Shown here piece after piece: positions 7,009 to 7,054 of a stretch of DNA of 7,054 nucleotides. Position 1 is the stretch's first letter. The number at the start of each line of letters is the position of its first letter. The notes under the pieces were generated by a model that saw nothing but the letters and a program-made list of their open reading frames with translations, did not search any database and had not been told where the DNA came from. This DNA is from an uncultured Desulfomonile sp. Its GTDB lineage: Bacteria > Desulfobacterota > Desulfomonilia > Desulfomonilales > Desulfomonilaceae. The position numbers and the translations under genes were made by a program. The stretch spans positions 1-7,054 of the forward strand of contig CALDNG010000151.1 in NCBI GenBank assembly GCA_937915285.1. Reading direction: 5' to 3'.

Positions 7009-7054
7009 AGATCGGAAGAGCGTCGTGTAGGGAAAGAGTGTAGATCTCGGTGGT
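7009..7054. other. Illumina TruSeq universal adapter sequence (artefact)
   Basis: These 46 bases begin AGATCGGAAGAGCGTCGTGT and continue without mismatch along the reverse complement of the standard Illumina universal adapter as I know it, up to the window's last base. The preceding coding frame has convincing protein homology up to 7008 and loses it here. It is untrimmed library adapter assembled onto a contig end, not biological DNA. Confidence 0.97.

Overview
The window looks like part of an exopolysaccharide (EPS) biosynthesis locus from a Gram-negative bacterium. It has two gene arms that converge on each other. No rRNA, tRNA, CRISPR, transposase or phage gene is visible. Codon use and base composition look similar across all genes, so nothing suggests a recent insertion. 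The glycosyltransferase resembles the exosortase/PEP-CTERM-associated GT4 group (Daro_2409 type), which points to an exosortase-type EPS locus such as those found in proteobacteria and Desulfobacterota-like lineages. The exosortase itself is not in the window, and the taxonomic placement is only a guess.

The plus-strand arm (1-4469) holds three closely spaced genes. The first is a heparinase II/III-family polysaccharide lyase-like protein, probably cut at its 5' end by the window edge. It is followed by a GT4 glycosyltransferase and then a membrane-anchored SGNH/GDSL hydrolase. Gaps of 34 and 32 bp suggest one operon. The minus-strand arm, in transcription order, holds the C-terminal part of an O-antigen ligase/polymerase-like membrane protein (7008-6532), a 254-bp gap with small inverted repeats, a Wzz/GumC-type chain-length co-polymerase without a kinase domain (6277-4808), and 15 bp later a small secreted protein of unknown function with a CxxC motif (4792-4472). 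The two arms meet tail to tail with only 2 bp between their stop codons.

A plausible division of labour follows. The GT4 enzyme adds a sugar to the lipid-linked repeat, and the Wzy/ligase-like protein polymerises or transfers the chain. The Wzz-like protein sets chain length and couples to export. The SGNH protein trims or adds acyl groups, and the heparinase-like protein cleaves or edits the polymer. The small secreted protein may be an accessory factor.

The last 46 bases (7009-7054) are not genomic. They match the reverse complement of the standard Illumina TruSeq universal adapter, so the true biological sequence ends at about 7008 and the right-hand gene is truncated by a contig end. I found no convincing evidence of an entirely new biological system. 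The least explained elements are the small CxxC protein and the structured leader upstream of the wzz-like gene.
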